A stretch of 64,000 nucleotides of DNA from Xanthomonas chitinilytica (GCF_026107455.2 NZ_JAPCHY010000008.1:124001-188000), one strand, 5' to 3'. Positions 11,430 through 21,522 are shown, counted from the first letter of the stretch. The notes: a model not told the origin generated them from the letters alone. Program-made: numbers and translations.

Positions 11430-13190
11430 TTATTGCGCCAGCTGGCAGCTGGCCGGCCTGGCCGACGTGAACAACGCCTGCGACGCCCATTCCGGGTGGT
11501 CGATGAACGGGTTGCGGTTGCCCTGGAAGTTGTGGATCACCTCGTTGCGGGCGCGCTCGGCGGCGTCCGGCGGATCGAGCTGGTGCCATTGCAGCAGGGT
11601 GGAGAGCAGGCCCATGTAGGCCGGCGATGAGGACGTGGCGACGATGCGGCTGCGGTCGTCGGTCAGCTCCAGGTCCGGCTCGGACTGGTCGGTGACCGAA
11701 TGCCGGCCGCCCTCGTAGCGGATGGCCATGTACATCACCGCGCGGGCGATGTCGCCCTTGCGCTCGTCCCAGGTCTCGAAGCTGCCGCCGTTGCCGTCCG
11801 GCCCCTTGAACCAGTTCTGGTCGCCGCGGCCGCTGCCGCCGCCCGCGCCGTTGTTGGCCTCGGTCGCCAGCGCGGTGCAGCCGCTGCTGCAGTCGGCCAG
11901 CGGCTTGTTGCCGCGACTGGAATTCCAGTTGGTGTCGCTCAGGTAGAGCATGTGGGTATCGGTGTGCGGGGCGTACGGCAGGCCCTTGTCGCCGGTGGCG
12001 CTGGAGAAGCCCAGCGACTTGGGCCAGGTGTGCTCGCGGTTGTAGGTCAGCCCGCTGCCGCTGCCGGCCCGGGCGCTGACCTTGGGGTAGCTGCGGTTGC
12101 GGTAGATGTCCAGGATCCTGCCGCTGTCGTTCGGGTCCTCGTCGGCGATCTCCAGGATGGTCCAGGTGTTGGTCCCGCTGCCGCTGTACGGATAGGACGT
12201 GTGGTCGCGGATGGTGGCGTGCAGCGAGCAGCGCAGCTGCGACGGGCTGCTGGTGTTGACCCGCGCGTAGTAGCCGTCGTCGCCGCCGGCGGCCGCGACC
12301 GAGAACGCCACCTGGGTCGACTGCACCGGCTGCTGGCCGTCGCCGTCGCTGATCCGGGCGGCCACCACCGACAGCTGGCAGCTCTCGCCCGGTTGCAGCA
12401 CTTTGGCCGGCTGCAGCGCGAACACCGTGCCGGTGGCCGGATGCGACAGCGCCACGCTGCCGGAGCCGGCGCATTGCAGGACGAAGGCGCCGCTGGCGGC
12501 ACTGACCGCCTCGCTGAAGGTCACCGACAGGTCGCCGGCGGCCGGCACGTCGCTGGCGCCGTCGGCCGGCAGGGTGGCGGTGACCGCCGGCGGCTCGCCG
12601 GTGCCGGTGCTGCCGCCGATCTGCTGGCCGCTGTTGCAGGCGCCGAAGCTCTGCGCCGAGGAGGCGGCCCAGCTGAAGTCGCCGTAGCTGGCGCCGCTGC
12701 CGCGCAGCTGCAGCGAGGTGCCCGGCGCGGTGCTGTTGGTTTCCGAGACCGGCAGGTTCTGGCTGCCCATGCCCGCGGCCGGGCCGTTGGCGGCGCTGAT
12801 CTGCCCCTCGTAGCTCAGGAACTGCACCACCTGGCCGTTGCCGTCCACCAGCGCCAGGCCGTCGGCCGGCCCGTTCTGCACGGTGTTGACGGGATAGGCC
12901 ACGTGCGCGATGCGGACCTGGCCGCCGCACTGGACCACGTTCCCGGCCGGCACCGCCTTCGTGTTGTAGACCACGGCCGCGTTCGGGTTGCTGCCGTTGT
13001 AGAGATGGATGCTGTAGCCGGAGAGGTCCTCCCCGGCGGTGGCGACCACCTCGATTCCTTCGCCGGTGTCGCCGCTGGCGGTGGAATCGTCGTAGTGCAG
13101 CTCGTTGACGAACACCGCCGCGGCGGCCGGCGCGGCCAGCAGGCAAGCCAGCACGGCGGCCAGCGGACGAACCATTGCAGAAGACCTCAT
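11430..13190 (-). CDS. Secreted endonuclease I family nuclease with Ig-like insert
   Basis: A 586-residue exported nuclease. After a signal peptide comes a lamin-tail-like beta domain (VNELHYDDS, GYSIHLYNGSNPN), then a bacterial Ig-like domain (about residues 195-295). The C-terminal endonuclease I domain has the NREHTWPKS signature with the catalytic histidine, then DTHMLYLSD and RAVMYMAIRYEGG. Family members degrade extracellular DNA/RNA, often for phosphate or nutrient supply. Start: ATG 13190 follows a GGAG ribosome-binding site; a second ATG lies at 13175. Monocistronic. Confidence 0.9.
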   Translation of the reverse strand: MRSSAMVRPLAAVLACLLAAPAAAAVFVNELHYDDSTASGDTGEGIEVVATAGEDLSGYSIHLYNGSNPNAAVVYNTKAVPAGNVVQCGGQVRIAHVAYPVNTVQNGPADGLALVDGNGQVVQFLSYEGQISAANGPAAGMGSQNLPVSETNSTAPGTSLQLRGSGASYGDFSWAASSAQSFGACNSGQQIGGSTGTGEPPAVTATLPADGASDVPAAGDLSVTFSEAVSAASGAFVLQCAGSGSVALSHPATGTVFALQPAKVLQPGESCQLSVVAARISDGDGQQPVQSTQVAFSVAAAGGDDGYYARVNTSSPSQLRCSLHATIRDHTSYPYSGSGTNTWTILEIADEDPNDSGRILDIYRNRSYPKVSARAGSGSGLTYNREHTWPKSLGFSSATGDKGLPYAPHTDTHMLYLSDTNWNSSRGNKPLADCSSGCTALATEANNGAGGGSGRGDQNWFKGPDGNGGSFETWDERKGDIARAVMYMAIRYEGGRHSVTDQSEPDLELTDDRSRIVATSSSPAYMGLLSTLLQWHQLDPPDAAERARNEVIHNFQGNRNPFIDHPEWASQALFTSARPASCQLAQ

Positions 13191-13358
13191 CGATCACTCC
13201 CTTGCTGTCAGAGGATCCCCCGCTGCAGGGTAGGGTGGGTTCATGACAGGTTCCGGGCAGCGGTTCCCAGTTCGCCGGCCACCGGGAAAATCCGCGGGCA
13301 TCCAGGTCCGGGGCGGGGAGGCGGCGCCCCCATTGCGATACCGGAGGCGGGAAACCCT

Positions 13359-13384
13359 GTGGGAGCGACGTCAGCCGCGAGCTT
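13359..13384 (+). repeat. Single REP-like unit
   Basis: One unpaired copy of the GGGAGCGACGTCAGCCGCGAGCTT repeat unit (last bases shown only in part by position). It lies in the 410-bp intergenic region between the endonuclease gene and groES, upstream of the heat-shock promoter. It carries one substitution (GCC for GTC) relative to the common core. Confidence 0.7.
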
Positions 13385-13457
13385 GTCGGGCGGCACCCCA
13401 GGCTCCGGGAAGCGCGCTCCCCCGGACCGGCCAGGAACCAAAAATTTTCACCCCGCG

Positions 13458-13487
13458 CCCTTGAAAGCCGACCGGCAAGCTCCATCT
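13458..13487 (+). promoter_or_regulatory. Sigma-32-type heat-shock promoter of groESL
   Basis: CCCTTGAAA (13458-13466), a 13-bp spacer, then CTCCATCT (13480-13487). The -35 is a full match and the -10 a 7-of-8 match to the RpoH consensus CTTGAAA / CCCCATNT. Transcription would start near 13494, leaving a leader of about 107 nt before groES. Confidence 0.8.
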
Positions 13488-13527
13488 CGGGCGGTATCCC
13501 GGGTTCCGGGTTTTTTCGTGAGCGTTG

Positions 13528-13554
13528 CTGGCAGTCGCCATGTGCGAGTGCTAA
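13528..13554 (+). promoter_or_regulatory. Degenerate CIRCE element (HrcA operator)
   Basis: The right arm GAGTGCTAA (13546-13554) is perfect. The left arm CTGGCAGTC matches 6 of 9 positions of TTAGCACTC, with the canonical 9-bp spacer. It lies in the groESL leader, downstream of the sigma-32 promoter, as expected for an HrcA operator. Confidence 0.7.
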
Positions 13555-13600
13555 CATCGCCGGACTTTTTTAGACCAATCAATAACTTAAGAGGTCTCAC

Positions 13601-13888
13601 ATGAGCATCAAGCCGCTTCACGACCGCGTTGTGGTCAAGCCGATCGAAGCCGACGAAATCTCCGCGGGCGGCATCGTGATTCCGGACTCGGCCAAGGAAA
13701 AGTCCACCAAGGGCGAAGTCGTGGCCGTCGGCCCCGGCAAGCCGCTGGACAACGGCAGCGTGCGCGCGCCGGCGCTGAAGGTCGGCGACAAGGTCATCTA
13801 CGGCCAGTACGCCGGCAGCACCTACAAGGCCGAAGGCGTCGAATACAAGGTGCTGCGCGAAGACGACATCCTCGCCGTCGTCGGCTGA
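13601..13888 (+). CDS. groES: Co-chaperonin GroES
   Basis: GroES is the 10-kDa lid of the GroEL folding chamber. The 95-residue product has the N-terminal [12 protein letters not shown] motif and the mobile loop region around [12 protein letters not shown], with DDILAVVG at the end. A clear AAGAGG ribosome-binding site precedes the ATG. groEL follows after 55 bp. The leader holds a sigma-32 promoter and a CIRCE-like operator, so dual positive and negative heat control is likely. Confidence 0.98.
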   Translation: MSIKPLHDRVVVKPIEADEISAGGIVIPDSAKEKSTKGEVVAVGPGKPLDNGSVRAPALKVGDKVIYGQYAGSTYKAEGVEYKVLREDDILAVVG

Positions 13889-13937
13889 GCCCGTCGTTCC
13901 GCCCGATCCATCAGACCACTTACATCTTTTGAGGTAA

Positions 13938-15593
<1,656 letters not shown>

Positions 15594-15628
15594 GTCCGGC
15601 CGCAGCCCTGGCTGCATGCCGTATCGAG

Positions 15629-15656
15629 GGCCCCGCGCAAGCGGGGCCTTCTTTTT
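15629..15656 (+). terminator. groESL rho-independent terminator
   Basis: GGCCCCGC, GCAA loop, GCGGGGCC, followed by TTCTTTTTT. It lies 36 bp after the groEL stop codon. Confidence 0.93.
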
Positions 15657-15680
15657 TGGGGTATCAGAGGTGCCCACCGG

Positions 15681-15745
15681 TCGCGACTGACGTCGCTCCT
15701 ACAGGGGGCGGGAAACCCTGTAGGAGCGACGTCAGTCGCGAGCTT
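15681..15745. repeat. REP-like inverted pair
   Basis: TCGCGACTGACGTCGCTCCT (from 15681) faces TGTAGGAGCGACGTCAGTCG (from 15719) across a short GC-rich linker. This is the full-length form of the repeat family, between the groEL terminator and the aroG leader. Confidence 0.85.
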
Positions 15746-15939
15746 TCCGGGCAGGTCGCGAATGCGCCCCCTTCCCCGAAGGGGAGAGGGGACGGGACGA
15801 CGGCGACCACCGCCGTCCTGCAGAAGCGACGTTTCCATGAAAGCCCATCGCCGCGGCCGCCGCTCCCGCAAAGGCACGAACCCATCGTTGCCGATGAAAC
15901 AGTAGCGTGCCCGGAAAAGCCGTGTTATCAATGCTCCCC

Positions 15940-16020
15940 ATGAACGCAGCCCGTGCCCGCTTTTACTTTTGGTACTACTTTCCGAAGCCGCTGGCGGAGG
16001 AAGGACTGCGCTCACCCTGA
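15940..16020 (+). CDS. aroG leader peptide, aromatic-rich attenuation peptide
   Basis: A 26-codon reading frame (MNAARARFYFWYYFPKPLAE, then EGLRSP) with seven aromatic codons in a row at 15961-15981: Phe Tyr Phe Trp Tyr Tyr Phe. It ends 99 bp before aroG and is followed by mutually exclusive antiterminator and terminator hairpins. Ribosome stalling at the aromatic codons when charged Phe, Tyr or Trp tRNA is scarce would favour the antiterminator and permit aroG transcription. An in-frame ATG at 15931 could add three residues. No strong ribosome-binding site is visible. Confidence 0.85.
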   Translation: MNAARARFYFWYYFPKPLAEEGLRSP

Positions 16021-16074
16021 AGAAACCTTCAGACGCATTCCCGAAAAGCCGCCAGCGAACCTGGCGGCTTTTTT
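15989..16074 (+). promoter_or_regulatory. Transcription attenuator of aroG
   Basis: The terminator is AAGCCGCCAG (16046-16055), loop CGAAC, CTGGCGGCTT (16061-16070), then T's. CGCTGGCGG at 15989-15997, inside the end of the leader peptide frame, is exactly complementary to CCGCCAGCG at 16049-16057. It can thus sequester the terminator's left arm as an antiterminator. A further small hairpin (CTGAAG / CTTCAG, 16017-16032) spans the leader stop codon. Confidence 0.85.
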
Positions 16075-16119
16075 CATGCCGCCGCGCTGGGGTCCCCACA
16101 TCCCAGGAGACTTTCCCCC

Positions 16120-17190
16120 ATGCCCCCCCACACCGACGACCTCCGCATCCGCAAGATCGAACCGCTGACCCCGCCGGCGCAATTGCTGGCGCTGCTGCCC
16201 TGCGACGAGCAGGCTTCCGATACCGTCAGCGCCTCGCGCGCGGCGCTGCACCGCATCCTGCACGGCCGCGACGACCGCCTGGCGGTGGTGATCGGGCCGT
16301 GCTCGATCCACGACCCGGTCGCGGCCATCGAGTACGCCCAGCGCCTGAAGCCGCTGCGCGACGCGCTGGCCGGCGAGCTGGAGATCGTCATGCGCGTGTA
16401 CTTCGAGAAGCCGCGCACCACGGTCGGCTGGAAGGGGTTGATCAACGACCCGGACCTGGACGGCAGCTTCAACATCAACAAGGGCCTGCGCGTGGCGCGC
16501 GGGCTGCTGCGCGACATCAACAAGCTGGGCCTGCCGGCGGGCGTGGAGTTCCTCGACGTGATCTCGCCGCAGTACATCGCCGACCTGGTGGCGTGGGGCG
16601 CGATCGGCGCGCGCACCACCGAAAGCCAGGTGCACCGCGAGCTGGCCTCGGGGCTGTCGTGCCCGGTCGGCTTCAAGAACGGCACCAGCGGCGACATCAA
16701 GATCGCCGCCGACGCGGTCGGCGCGGCCTCGCATCCGCACCACTTCCTGTCGGTGACCAAGCAGGGCGACACCGCCATCGTCGCCACCCGCGGCAATCCG
16801 GACTGCCACGTGATCCTGCGCGGCGGCAAGACGCCCAACTTCGATGCCGCCAGCGTGCAGGCGGCGTGCGAGGTGCTGGGCAGGTCGCAGCTGGCGCCGC
16901 GGCTGATGATCGATGCCAGCCATGCCAACAGCGGCAAGCAGCCGGAGAACCAGCCGGCGGTGATCGGGGACATCGCCGCGCAGCTGGAAGCCGGCGAACA
17001 GCGCATCGTCGGGGTGATGGTGGAAAGCCACCTCGTCGGCGGCCGCCAGGAGCTGGTCGAGGGCCAGCCGCTGACCTACGGCCAGAGCATCACCGACGGC
17101 TGCATCGACTGGGATACTTCGGTGCAGGTGCTGGAACGGCTGGCCGCGGCAGTGCGCACGCGCCGCACGCAGGCGCAGCAGGCGGCCTGA
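16120..17190 (+). CDS. aroG: Class I DAHP synthase (3-deoxy-7-phosphoheptulonate synthase)
   Basis: It condenses phosphoenolpyruvate with erythrose 4-phosphate, the committed step of aromatic amino-acid synthesis. The 356-residue length fits the AroF/G/H type. VVIGPCSIHDP (metal-binding Cys), MRVYFEKPRTTVGWKGLINDP, GFKNGTSG, and IDASHANSGK are intact. Control in the leader region is by an aromatic-codon attenuator; whether the enzyme is also feedback-inhibited, and by which amino acid, cannot be read here. The attenuator carries Phe, Tyr and Trp codons, so it may sense all three. Confidence 0.97.
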   Translation: MPPHTDDLRIRKIEPLTPPAQLLALLPCDEQASDTVSASRAALHRILHGRDDRLAVVIGPCSIHDPVAAIEYAQRLKPLRDALAGELEIVMRVYFEKPRTTVGWKGLINDPDLDGSFNINKGLRVARGLLRDINKLGLPAGVEFLDVISPQYIADLVAWGAIGARTTESQVHRELASGLSCPVGFKNGTSGDIKIAADAVGAASHPHHFLSVTKQGDTAIVATRGNPDCHVILRGGKTPNFDAASVQAACEVLGRSQLAPRLMIDASHANSGKQPENQPAVIGDIAAQLEAGEQRIVGVMVESHLVGGRQELVEGQPLTYGQSITDGCIDWDTSVQVLERLAAAVRTRRTQAQQAA

Positions 17191-17412
17191 ACGCACGGCA
17201 GGCGTGGTGGCGGAGCCGCCCGGTCGCCGCGCCGGCGGGCACCGCACGCTGCCGGCGCAACCGCGGCAGCGCCAGGAGGATCGCCGGGGGGGCGCAGCAT
17301 CAGCCACTGGCCGACCAGCAGGCCGCCCCCGACGGCGATGCCCGGCGGCTGCGGCGATCTTCCTGGCCCTCGTCGCTGGCCCGCATGTCCTGCATGGCCG
17401 CGCGGGCCGATA

Positions 17413-17685
17413 ATGCGCAGCATGACCGCCGCCACGCCCTGGTTCCTGTACCTGATCGAATGCCGCGACGGCAGCTACTACGCCGGCATCACCACCGACG
17501 TGGAGGCGCGGTTCCAGGCGCACGCGGCGGGCAAGGGCGCGCGCTACACGCGTGCGCGCCCGCCGGTGCGCATCCTCGGCATGCGCGCATACGCCGACCG
17601 TGCCGCGGCATCGCGGGCCGAGTGGCGGATCAAGCGACTGCCGCGCGAGCGCAAACTGGCGTGGCTGGAGCAGGGCGGGGACTGA
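17413..17685 (+). CDS. GIY-YIG nuclease domain protein (YhbQ/UPF0213 type)
   Basis: A small single-domain GIY-YIG protein of about 90 residues. It has [20 protein letters not shown] at the N terminus (the YYAGIT strand corresponds to GIY-YIG), then [17 protein letters not shown] near the C terminus. Family members such as YhbQ are suspected DNA repair or structure-specific nucleases, without settled function. Two ATG starts are possible, 17413 and 17422; neither has a strong ribosome-binding site. Monocistronic. Confidence 0.85.
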   Translation: MRSMTAATPWFLYLIECRDGSYYAGITTDVEARFQAHAAGKGARYTRARPPVRILGMRAYADRAAASRAEWRIKRLPRERKLAWLEQGGD

Positions 17686-17748
17686 GGGACCGGCGCGGCG
17701 GCATCCGGGCGCTTCCACCGGCTGCGCTTCTGTTCCATCCTGCGCTCC

Positions 17749-19929
17749 ATGAAAGTACCTGCCGAACGACGTGAACGCGCGTTGCGCTGGTTGCGCAGGG
17801 CCGGATGGCTGGCCCTGACCTGCTATGCGCTGTACCTGGTTGCAGGCAATGTGTTCCTCAACAGCAGTCTTGGCCGCGATGCGCTGAACCGAAAACCGGA
17901 GGCGTTCGCCATGGCGTGGAGCGGCGGATACACCCTCTGGCCCGGGCGCGTGGCGTTGCGCGAGGTGCGGATGCACGGACATGTCAGGCGCGTGCAGTGG
18001 TCGGCGCAGGCCGACGCGGTGCGCGGCCGCATCGCGCTGCTGCCGCTGCTGGGCAGGCAGCTGCGGATGCCATGGATCGAGGCCGACGGCGTTTCCGGTT
18101 CGATCGTTCGTGCCGACAGCGAACGGCCCGTGCCGCCGCCGCGTCCCGGCGGCTGGACGCTGGCGCTGGAGCGGATCGGCAGTACCAGCCTGCGCGGCGC
18201 CACCCTGGGCGATTGGCGCATCGCCGGCGACGGCCGTGCCGAGGTCGGTTTCCGCAAGCAGCTGCGCGGCGGGCCGATGGAACTGCTGCCCTCGTCGGTG
18301 GAATTCGCGGCGATGCAGGTGGACAGGGGCGACGTCCAGTGGCTGCGCAATGCGCGACTGGCGGGCACGTTCTCGTTGCCGCGGCATGTGCCGGCCGAAC
18401 ATCCCGGCATTGCCCGGCTGGCGCTGCTCAAGGCCGTGCTGGAGCTGCAGGGCACGACCGTGCAGCTGCGCTCCACGCTCGACGACGAGGGGCGCTATGC
18501 CTTCGCGGCACTGCCCGGCGACGGACAGGTGCAGGCCAGGCTGTCGCTGGACCGCGGCGCGCTGGCGGCGGGCGACCACCTGCAGCTGCAGCTGCCGTTG
18601 TCGGACGTGGATGCCCAAGGCGTGGCCGTCGCCAACCAGCTCGACCTGCGCTTCGCGGTGGACGAGGCGATGCACCTGCGTGCCTCGCTGCCGGACCGCG
18701 ACGGCCAGCACCTGTCGCTCGACACCCGCCTCGACCTGCCCGGCACCACGCTGCCGCTGCAGGACTGGCGCACGCGCCTGCATGCGGCCAGCGGCACGGT
18801 GCGCGCGCATGGCCACCTGCCTTCCATCGGCGGCGTGGTGGCGCTGTTCACCCGGGCCGACTGGATGGACCTGGAAGGCAGCGGCACGGTGGATGCGGAC
18901 CTGCGGCTCGACGGCGGGCAGCTGATCGACGGCAGCCGCCTGCGGGTGAGCGACGTCGTTGCGCGCGCGGACGTGCTGGGTAACCGCTTCCGCGGCAAGG
19001 CGCATGCCGAGGCGGTGATCGGCACCGATGCCGACGGCAACCCGCAGTCGCGGCTGGACGTGGTGATGGCGTCGTTCAGCGCCGCCCCTTCCGAACATCC
19101 CGGCAAACCCTGGTTCACCGGCGAACAGCTGCGGCTGGAAACGGTGTCCGACGCACGCTTCGAGCGGATGCAGCAGACCATGCAGGCGCGGGTGCGCTTC
19201 GAGCGCGCGCGGATTCCCGAACTGGCGGTGTTCAACCCCTACCTGCCCAACGACACGCTGCGCTTCGCCGGCGGCAGCGGCGTGCTCAGCGGCGACCTGC
19301 GGCTGGATGGCGAGGGCGAGGTGGGCCGCGGCACGCTGCGGGTCGATGGCCGGCAGGTGCGGCTGGCGGTGGCGGGAATCGACCTGCGCGGCGACGTGAC
19401 CGTGGATGGGCGGCTGCGCCGCGGCAACCTGCAGAAGGGCGAGTTCGAACTGGACGACACCATCGTCAGCGTGCGCAACGTCGCTTTCACCGAACCCGGC
19501 GGTGCCGTGCATTCCGGCTGGTGGGCGACGCTGACCATCGACAGCGGTCGCGCCGAATGGAAGCGGCCTTCGTCGGCCAGCGGGCAGGTGCAGGCGCGCA
19601 TGCGCGATGTCGGCTTCCTGCTGGCGATGTTCGCCGACCGCACCGATTTCCCGTCCTGGACCGGCAAGGTGGTCGACGCCGGCGAGGCCAGGCTGCGCGG
19701 CAAGTGGCTGTGGCAGGGCAACCGGCTGGTGCTGGACCAGGCCCGTGCCGAGAACGACCGCTTCAGCGTGGATGCGCGGCTGTCGCTGGAGGGGCAGCGC
19801 AAGCGCGGCGACCTGTACCTGCAATGGGGCGTGCTCGGCGTCGGCGTCGAGCTGCACGACGGCGAGCGCAGGTTCCACCTGCGCAAGGCGCGCGAGTGGT
19901 ACGACAGCCGCCCGCACCTGCTGCGTTGA
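17749..19929 (+). CDS. AsmA/YdbH-like large envelope protein
   Basis: A 726-residue protein with one N-terminal transmembrane helix (about residues 18-38). A long, beta-strand-rich region follows, poor in cysteine, with repeated amphipathic segments such as GGYTLWPGRVALREVRMHG and GSGVLSGDLRLDGEGE. This architecture is typical of AsmA-like/YdbH-type bridge proteins, several of which carry phospholipids between membranes. Assignment rests on architecture and composition, not on a catalytic motif. Monocistronic. Confidence 0.6.
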   Translation: MKVPAERRERALRWLRRAGWLALTCYALYLVAGNVFLNSSLGRDALNRKPEAFAMAWSGGYTLWPGRVALREVRMHGHVRRVQWSAQADAVRGRIALLPLLGRQLRMPWIEADGVSGSIVRADSERPVPPPRPGGWTLALERIGSTSLRGATLGDWRIAGDGRAEVGFRKQLRGGPMELLPSSVEFAAMQVDRGDVQWLRNARLAGTFSLPRHVPAEHPGIARLALLKAVLELQGTTVQLRSTLDDEGRYAFAALPGDGQVQARLSLDRGALAAGDHLQLQLPLSDVDAQGVAVANQLDLRFAVDEAMHLRASLPDRDGQHLSLDTRLDLPGTTLPLQDWRTRLHAASGTVRAHGHLPSIGGVVALFTRADWMDLEGSGTVDADLRLDGGQLIDGSRLRVSDVVARADVLGNRFRGKAHAEAVIGTDADGNPQSRLDVVMASFSAAPSEHPGKPWFTGEQLRLETVSDARFERMQQTMQARVRFERARIPELAVFNPYLPNDTLRFAGGSGVLSGDLRLDGEGEVGRGTLRVDGRQVRLAVAGIDLRGDVTVDGRLRRGNLQKGEFELDDTIVSVRNVAFTEPGGAVHSGWWATLTIDSGRAEWKRPSSASGQVQARMRDVGFLLAMFADRTDFPSWTGKVVDAGEARLRGKWLWQGNRLVLDQARAENDRFSVDARLSLEGQRKRGDLYLQWGVLGVGVELHDGERRFHLRKAREWYDSRPHLLR

Positions 19930-20238
19930 GCGGGAGGCGATGAGCACCGTCCCGCCTGCCGGGCTGGCGCGCGCGTTTGTCCGGCCCGGATCCGGAGCCG
20001 TGGCTGGTGTCCCGCTATCGCGCCTACCGGAAGCGAGGTTTTTGCAGGAGCGACGCCGGGTGGCCTCGGGCCATCAGATGCGGGTTTCCCGGGCCGCGAC
20101 AACCCGCTCCGGGAATACATTCCTTCCCCGGATGGATTGTCGACCGCCGGTGCCTCGGTATCGCCGGAGGCCGACCGCGCGCCTGCGCCGCAAGCACCAC
20201 GCAGGCGCGGAACGGCGATGGCAAGCGGGCGGTACGGC
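19930..20238. other. Intergenic region, no gene seen
   Basis: About 309 bp between the convergent AsmA-like gene and the AhpD-like gene. It holds one diverged REP-like half (GCAGGAGCGACGCCGG near 20044) and otherwise nothing recognised. Short open frames here lack coding character. Confidence 0.6.
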
Positions 20239-20598
20239 TCAGCCGGCCTGCGCGGCCTCGGAGAACTCCTTGAACGCGGCCAGCGCGTTGGCCGCATACA
20301 TCAGCGACGGGCCGCCGCCCATGTACACGGCGATGCCCAGCATCTCCTGCAGTTCCTGTTCGCTGGCGCCCAGCCGCACCAGCGCCTGGCTGTGGAAGCC
20401 GATGCAGCCGTCGCAGCGCGCGGCCACGCCGATGCCCAGCGCGATCAGCTCCTTGGTCTTCGCATCCAGCGCACCGGGTGCCATCGCCGCCTTGCCGAGG
20501 GCGCCGAAGCCCTTCATCAGGTCCGGCTGGCCGGCGCGCAGCGGCGCCAGGTTGGCGGAGATCTCGCGGGTCAGTTCGGGGAAGTTGGGAAGTGCCAT
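20239..20598 (-). CDS. AhpD/carboxymuconolactone decarboxylase-family protein
   Basis: A 119-residue protein of the carboxymuconolactone decarboxylase (AhpD-like) fold. The redox-active CxxC is present as AARCDGCIGFHSQALVRLGAS, the arrangement of peroxidase-type rather than decarboxylase members. It is divergent from the ArsR/rhodanese pair, and the 91 bp between them contain the tandem operators, so a joint response to sulfur or thiol stress is plausible. Substrate unknown. Confidence 0.88.
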   Translation of the reverse strand: MALPNFPELTREISANLAPLRAGQPDLMKGFGALGKAAMAPGALDAKTKELIALGIGVAARCDGCIGFHSQALVRLGASEQELQEMLGIAVYMGGGPSLMYAANALAAFKEFSEAAQAG

Positions 20599-20622
20599 GG
20601 CCGTGCTCCGGTCGGTTTTTGT

Positions 20623-20651
20623 TTAGTAAAATCTAAATTAGAGTGTGCTAA
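20623..20651. promoter_or_regulatory. Tandem TTAG-N6-CTAA operators
   Basis: Two identical-architecture inverted repeats: TTAG-N6-CTAA at 20623-20636 and at 20638-20651, centres 15 bp apart, in an AT-rich patch unlike the surroundings. They sit between the divergent AhpD-like gene and the ArsR gene and are the likely binding sites of that ArsR protein. Confidence 0.7.
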
Positions 20652-20689
20652 ATTACAAGCTGCCAGTTGGAAACGGAAACAGGAACGGT

Positions 20690-20995
20690 ATGGATCCGCG
20701 CGACCGCAAATTCATGCGCGAGGGGGCCGGCAAGGCCGCGACCCTGTTGCGGTCGGTGGGCAACGAGCACCGCCTGCTGGTGCTGTGCCTGCTGATCGAG
20801 CACGACGAGCTCAGCGTGGGGCAGCTGCTCGAATACGTGGACCTCAGCCCGTCGGCGCTGTCGCAGCACCTGGCGCGGATGCGCGAGGACGGGCTGGTCG
20901 GCAACCGCCGGGAGGCCCAGACCCTGTACTACCGCATCGAGGACCCGGCCGTGGAAACGCTGGTCGGCGCGCTCAAGCGGATCTTCTGCCCCTGA
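20690..20995 (+). CDS. ArsR-family regulator, BigR/SqrR/YgaV-like
   Basis: A 101-residue winged-helix repressor. The recognition region reads LSPSALSQHLARMREDGLV, with the wing RREAQTLYYRI. Only two cysteines are present, Cys33 (LLVLCLL) and Cys100 (IFCP). These positions match the persulfide-sensing pair of the BigR/SqrR group, which release DNA when a bridge forms between them. The start at 20690 has an AGGA ribosome-binding site. It is followed by a YgaP-like rhodanese gene 11 bp downstream, an order resembling ygaVP of Escherichia coli. Confidence 0.88.
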   Translation: MDPRDRKFMREGAGKAATLLRSVGNEHRLLVLCLLIEHDELSVGQLLEYVDLSPSALSQHLARMREDGLVGNRREAQTLYYRIEDPAVETLVGALKRIFCP

Positions 20996-21006
20996 AGGAG
21001 ACGAAC

Positions 21007-21522
21007 ATGAAGACCATCGAACCGTCGCAGGCGCGCGCGCTGCTGGAACAGGGCGCGTTGCTGGTGGACGTGCGCGACCATGACGAACATGCCCGCGAGC
21101 ATATCGAGGGCGCCTGCTGCCGGCCGCTGGCGACGATCGCCGGGCAGCCGCTGCCGGCGGCGCCAGGGCAGGCGGTGGTGTTCCATTGCGCCAGCGGCAT
21201 GCGCACTACCGGCAATGCCGCATTGCTGGCCGGCTGCGCGGGCGGGCCGGCCTACACGATGGCCGGCGGCATCGACGGCTGGAAGCGTGCCGGCCTGCCG
21301 GTGGTGCGCGATGCGCGCGCGCCGTTGCCGCTGATGCGCCAGGTCCAGCTCGGCGCCGGCACGCTGGCGCTGGCCGGCACGGTGCTCGGCGCCACCGTGT
21401 CGCCGTGGTTCCACCTAGTCTCCGGCTTCGTCGGCGCCGGGCTGATGCTGGCCGGTGCCACCGGCTTCTGCGGCATGGCGCGGGTGTTGGCGCTGATGCC
21501 GTGGAACCGTCGCTTCGCCTGA
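21007..21522 (+). CDS. Rhodanese with DUF2892 membrane tail, YgaP-like
   Basis: A 171-residue protein. Residues about 1-100 form a rhodanese domain with LVDVRDHDEHAREHIEGA and the catalytic loop HCASGMRT, where the cysteine accepts sulfane sulfur. The remaining part has two hydrophobic helices (LALAGTVLGATVS and LVSGFVGAGLMLAGATGF), as in the membrane-bound YgaP sulfurtransferase. Encoded 11 bp after the ArsR gene and probably co-regulated by it. Confidence 0.9.
   Translation: MKTIEPSQARALLEQGALLVDVRDHDEHAREHIEGACCRPLATIAGQPLPAAPGQAVVFHCASGMRTTGNAALLAGCAGGPAYTMAGGIDGWKRAGLPVVRDARAPLPLMRQVQLGAGTLALAGTVLGATVSPWFHLVSGFVGAGLMLAGATGFCGMARVLALMPWNRRFA

Noticed and set aside
16012..19947. A 1311-codon antisense frame across aroG and the AsmA-like gene
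   Set aside because: It spans two genes on the opposite strand and has the Ala/Arg/His/Gln-rich composition of an antisense shadow.
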